7,423 nucleotides of DNA from JARRNO01 sp037384885 (GTDB lineage: Bacteria > Acidobacteriota > UBA4820 > DSQY01). This document shows positions 6,537-7,423 of the stretch, piece after piece. The stretch spans positions 1 to 7,423 of the forward strand of contig JARRNO010000144.1 of NCBI GenBank assembly GCA_037384885.1, in the 5' to 3' direction. The notes beneath the pieces are model-generated. The model saw nothing but the letters and a program-made list of their open reading frames with translations. It was not told the DNA's origin and searched no databases. The translations under genes were made by a program, and so were the position numbers. Within the stretch, counting starts at the first letter, position 1. Every line of letters starts with the position of its first letter.

Positions 6537-7073
6537 ATGCGAAAGTTATTCTTTGCATTGTTCCTGACGCTGCTGGCGGCCACCGCTGTTGCCATGAGAG
6601 ACGCCAGGCCGTTTCCGAGGGCGGCCGGCAGGTCGGTTCAATTCGAGGGCGCAGTCCAGGTTCAAGGCGCACCCGCGGCCGAAATTTACGCGAGAGCGAA
6701 TCACTGGGCGAGGCAGTTTTTTGTCAGCTCCCGCCGCGTTGTCCGTTCTTCTGGCGGACAAAAGGACGCAATGCTCCTGAGAGCAACATACAGTGAGCCA
6801 TACGGACATGGCGCCGTCGCGTCTTTCATCTGGTTCCATTTCACCCTGTCGATCCGGGCGGAGAAAGGCGTGTGCCGTTGGTCGATTACCCGCATCACCG
6901 TGTCCACGGTGGATACCCCCGAACAGCCCATCGAAGATGCCTTATCCCCTTCCGGTTTCGGCGTGGGCGACCAGAAAGCTCCCTTCGAAGCATTCCGTCG
7001 GTATCTGCTGGGCATGACAGGGCAGATGGCCAACGCGTTGCAGGAGCGCCGGCGGCCGCTTCACGGCCGGTGA
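6537..7073 (+). CDS. Secreted/periplasmic DUF4468-like (TBP-like fold) protein
   Basis: This 178-residue protein begins with a clear signal peptide: MRK, a hydrophobic core (4-16), then AVA, with probable cleavage after Ala19, so it should be exported. The mature part contains VQFEGAVQVQGAPAAEIYARA (34-54), then HWARQFFVSSRRVVRS (56-71), a strand-rich segment SFIWFHFTLSIRAEKG (96-111) and WSITRITV (115-122). This order (strand, 'V-x-G-x-x-x-x-x-IY' helix, 'NW'-like stretch, strands) is like DUF4468 proteins, which are predicted to have a TBP-like fold and have no known biochemical role. That match is from memory of the family pattern and is tentative. The start is supported by GGGGGAG (6525-6531), five bases before the ATG. 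No cysteine lipobox is present. The gene stands alone on its strand here, and I cannot infer a function from its neighbours. Confidence 0.8.
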   Translation: MRKLFFALFLTLLAATAVAMRDARPFPRAAGRSVQFEGAVQVQGAPAAEIYARANHWARQFFVSSRRVVRSSGGQKDAMLLRATYSEPYGHGAVASFIWFHFTLSIRAEKGVCRWSITRITVSTVDTPEQPIEDALSPSGFGVGDQKAPFEAFRRYLLGMTGQMANALQERRRPLHGR

Positions 7074-7108
7074 TTTGTGAAAAGTGTCTGGTGTCGGGTG
7101 GGACCCGG

Positions 7109-7170
7109 GTTGTCCTTTGTGGGATGCCTTTGCGTGGAGCCCTTTGGCGGAGAGAGGGGGATTCGAACCG
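7109..7170 (-). repeat. Partial repeat of the tRNA-Ser 3' end and flank (downstream copy)
   Basis: This 62-base segment matches 7338-7398 with three substitutions and one single-base indel. Read on the - strand it starts inside the T arm (GGTTCGAATCCCCC), continues through the acceptor end TCTCTCCGCCA (7146-7156) and extends about 37 bases past the CCA. It is not a tRNA gene. The base next to the T loop changes to GCC, so the T stem cannot pair fully, and no D arm, anticodon arm or proper class II variable arm precedes it. It therefore looks like a duplicated tRNA 3' end, such as an integrase attachment remnant or a tRNA-distal repeat unit. Confidence 0.8.
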
Positions 7171-7337
7171 GCAGATTCTAGAAGCCTCAGAGGACAGAGC
7201 CTCCTGCGTTTCAAGATTCTCCATCGGTTCCCGGGGCGGGTCCCCTTCCTGGTTTTCTTACGGTTCGCCGCCAAGCAGTGGGCGGCGGGACCTCGAAAAC
7301 CATGGACACTTCCCCGCCCTTCGAATCCCCTTTCCAA

Positions 7338-7398
7338 GTTGTCCTTTGTGGGAAGCCGTTGCCTGGAGCCCTTTGGCGGAGAGAGGGGGATTCGAACC
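7338..7398 (-). repeat. Repeat of the tRNA-Ser 3' end and flank (copy belonging to the tRNA)
   Basis: This 61-base segment is the partner of 7109-7170. It covers the T-loop side of the tRNA-Ser gene, its acceptor end with encoded CCA, and 36 bases of 3' flank ending in CCACAAAGGACAAC (- strand). The two copies are in direct orientation with a period of 228 bases at the CCA (7374 versus 7146). Homology stops sharply at both ends. Confidence 0.85.
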
Positions 7399-7423
7399 CC
7401 CGGTCCGGTTTCCCGGACATCGG
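7374..7423 (-). tRNA. tRNA-Ser, 3' part only (5' part beyond window)
   Basis: Read on the - strand from the right edge, the sequence has the end of an anticodon stem and then a long variable arm with a perfect six-pair stem GTCCGG/CCGGAC and GAAA loop (7403-7418). A T arm GGGGG-TTCGAAT-CCCCC follows, then the acceptor strand TCTCTCC, discriminator G and an encoded CCA (7374-7376). A class II variable arm with discriminator G and a GGAGAGA-type acceptor fits tRNA-Ser and not Leu or Tyr. The anticodon lies outside the window, so the isoacceptor is not determined. Confidence 0.92.

Noticed and set aside
7095..7107. Terminator hairpin CGGGT-GGG-ACCCG after the DUF4468-like gene
   Set aside because: It has only five pairs with a three-base loop and no proper T run after it; too weak to call.
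7146..7235. A second complete tRNA-Ser gene, with GGAGAAT (7216-7222, - strand) as 5' acceptor and CTTGAAA as anticodon loop
   Set aside because: GGAGAAT pairs at only five of seven positions with TCTCTCC, the T stem is broken, no D arm is present and CTTGAAA is not flanked by a pairing stem. Only the 3' end is tRNA-like.
7260..7337. A degenerate + strand tRNA-Ser with CTCGAAA as anticodon loop and TTCGAATCCCC as T arm
   Set aside because: The anticodon stem does not pair, the T stem does not pair (GCCC before the loop) and no acceptor stem can be found.

Overview
The window is GC-rich, compactly coded bacterial DNA with Shine-Dalgarno-led genes. It is probably from a Gram-negative lineage of the Deltaproteobacteria/Desulfobacterota or Acidobacteria kind. 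That lineage is only an impression from protein flavour and base composition; nothing here fixes the taxonomy. One run of 14 N bases (5559-5572) shows that this is scaffolded assembly data.

Layout, left to right. (1) The 3' two thirds of an amidase-signature hydrolase (1-1035, +), whose N-terminus lies outside the window. (2) A strong sigma70-type promoter (1095-1124) begins a new + strand unit. The unit holds a possible 34-codon leader ORF at the predicted transcript start, a 744-residue APC-family amino acid permease fused to two universal-stress-protein (USP) domains (1232-3466), and 13 bases later a 238-residue MscS-like transmembrane protein without the MscS beta domain (3480-4196). These two look like a membrane transport/stress operon. 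(3) A converging - strand block: an SRAP/YedK-type abasic-site protein (4223-4900), preceded with no gap by an atypical SDR epimerase/dehydratase (4901-5759), which is interrupted by the N gap. The epimerase stop codon abuts the SRAP start codon, so the two are probably translationally coupled. (4) A small four-helix membrane protein of unknown function (5923-6318, -). (5) A 218-bp divergent intergenic region with overlapping inverted repeats and weak promoter candidates. (6) A secreted or periplasmic DUF4468-like protein (6537-7073, +). (7) At the right edge, the 3' half of a tRNA-Ser on the - strand (7374 to beyond 7423), followed 228 bp downstream by a second partial copy of its T-loop, acceptor end and 3' flank (7109-7170).

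No complete mobile element, CRISPR array, toxin-antitoxin pair or recognisable defence system is visible. The points most worth a second look are the repeated tRNA-Ser 3' end, the possible leaderless leader ORF overlapping the permease start, the permease-USP-USP fusion paired with an MscS-like membrane module, and the mis-sized assembly gap in an SDR protein that lacks the classical Tyr-Lys catalytic pair.

Stretches without genes: 1036-1231 carries the promoter and leader; 5760-5922 shows nothing beyond the ribosome binding site of the epimerase; 6319-6536 carries the dyads; 7074-7373 carries the tRNA-derived repeat and about 170 bp of unrecognised sequence.
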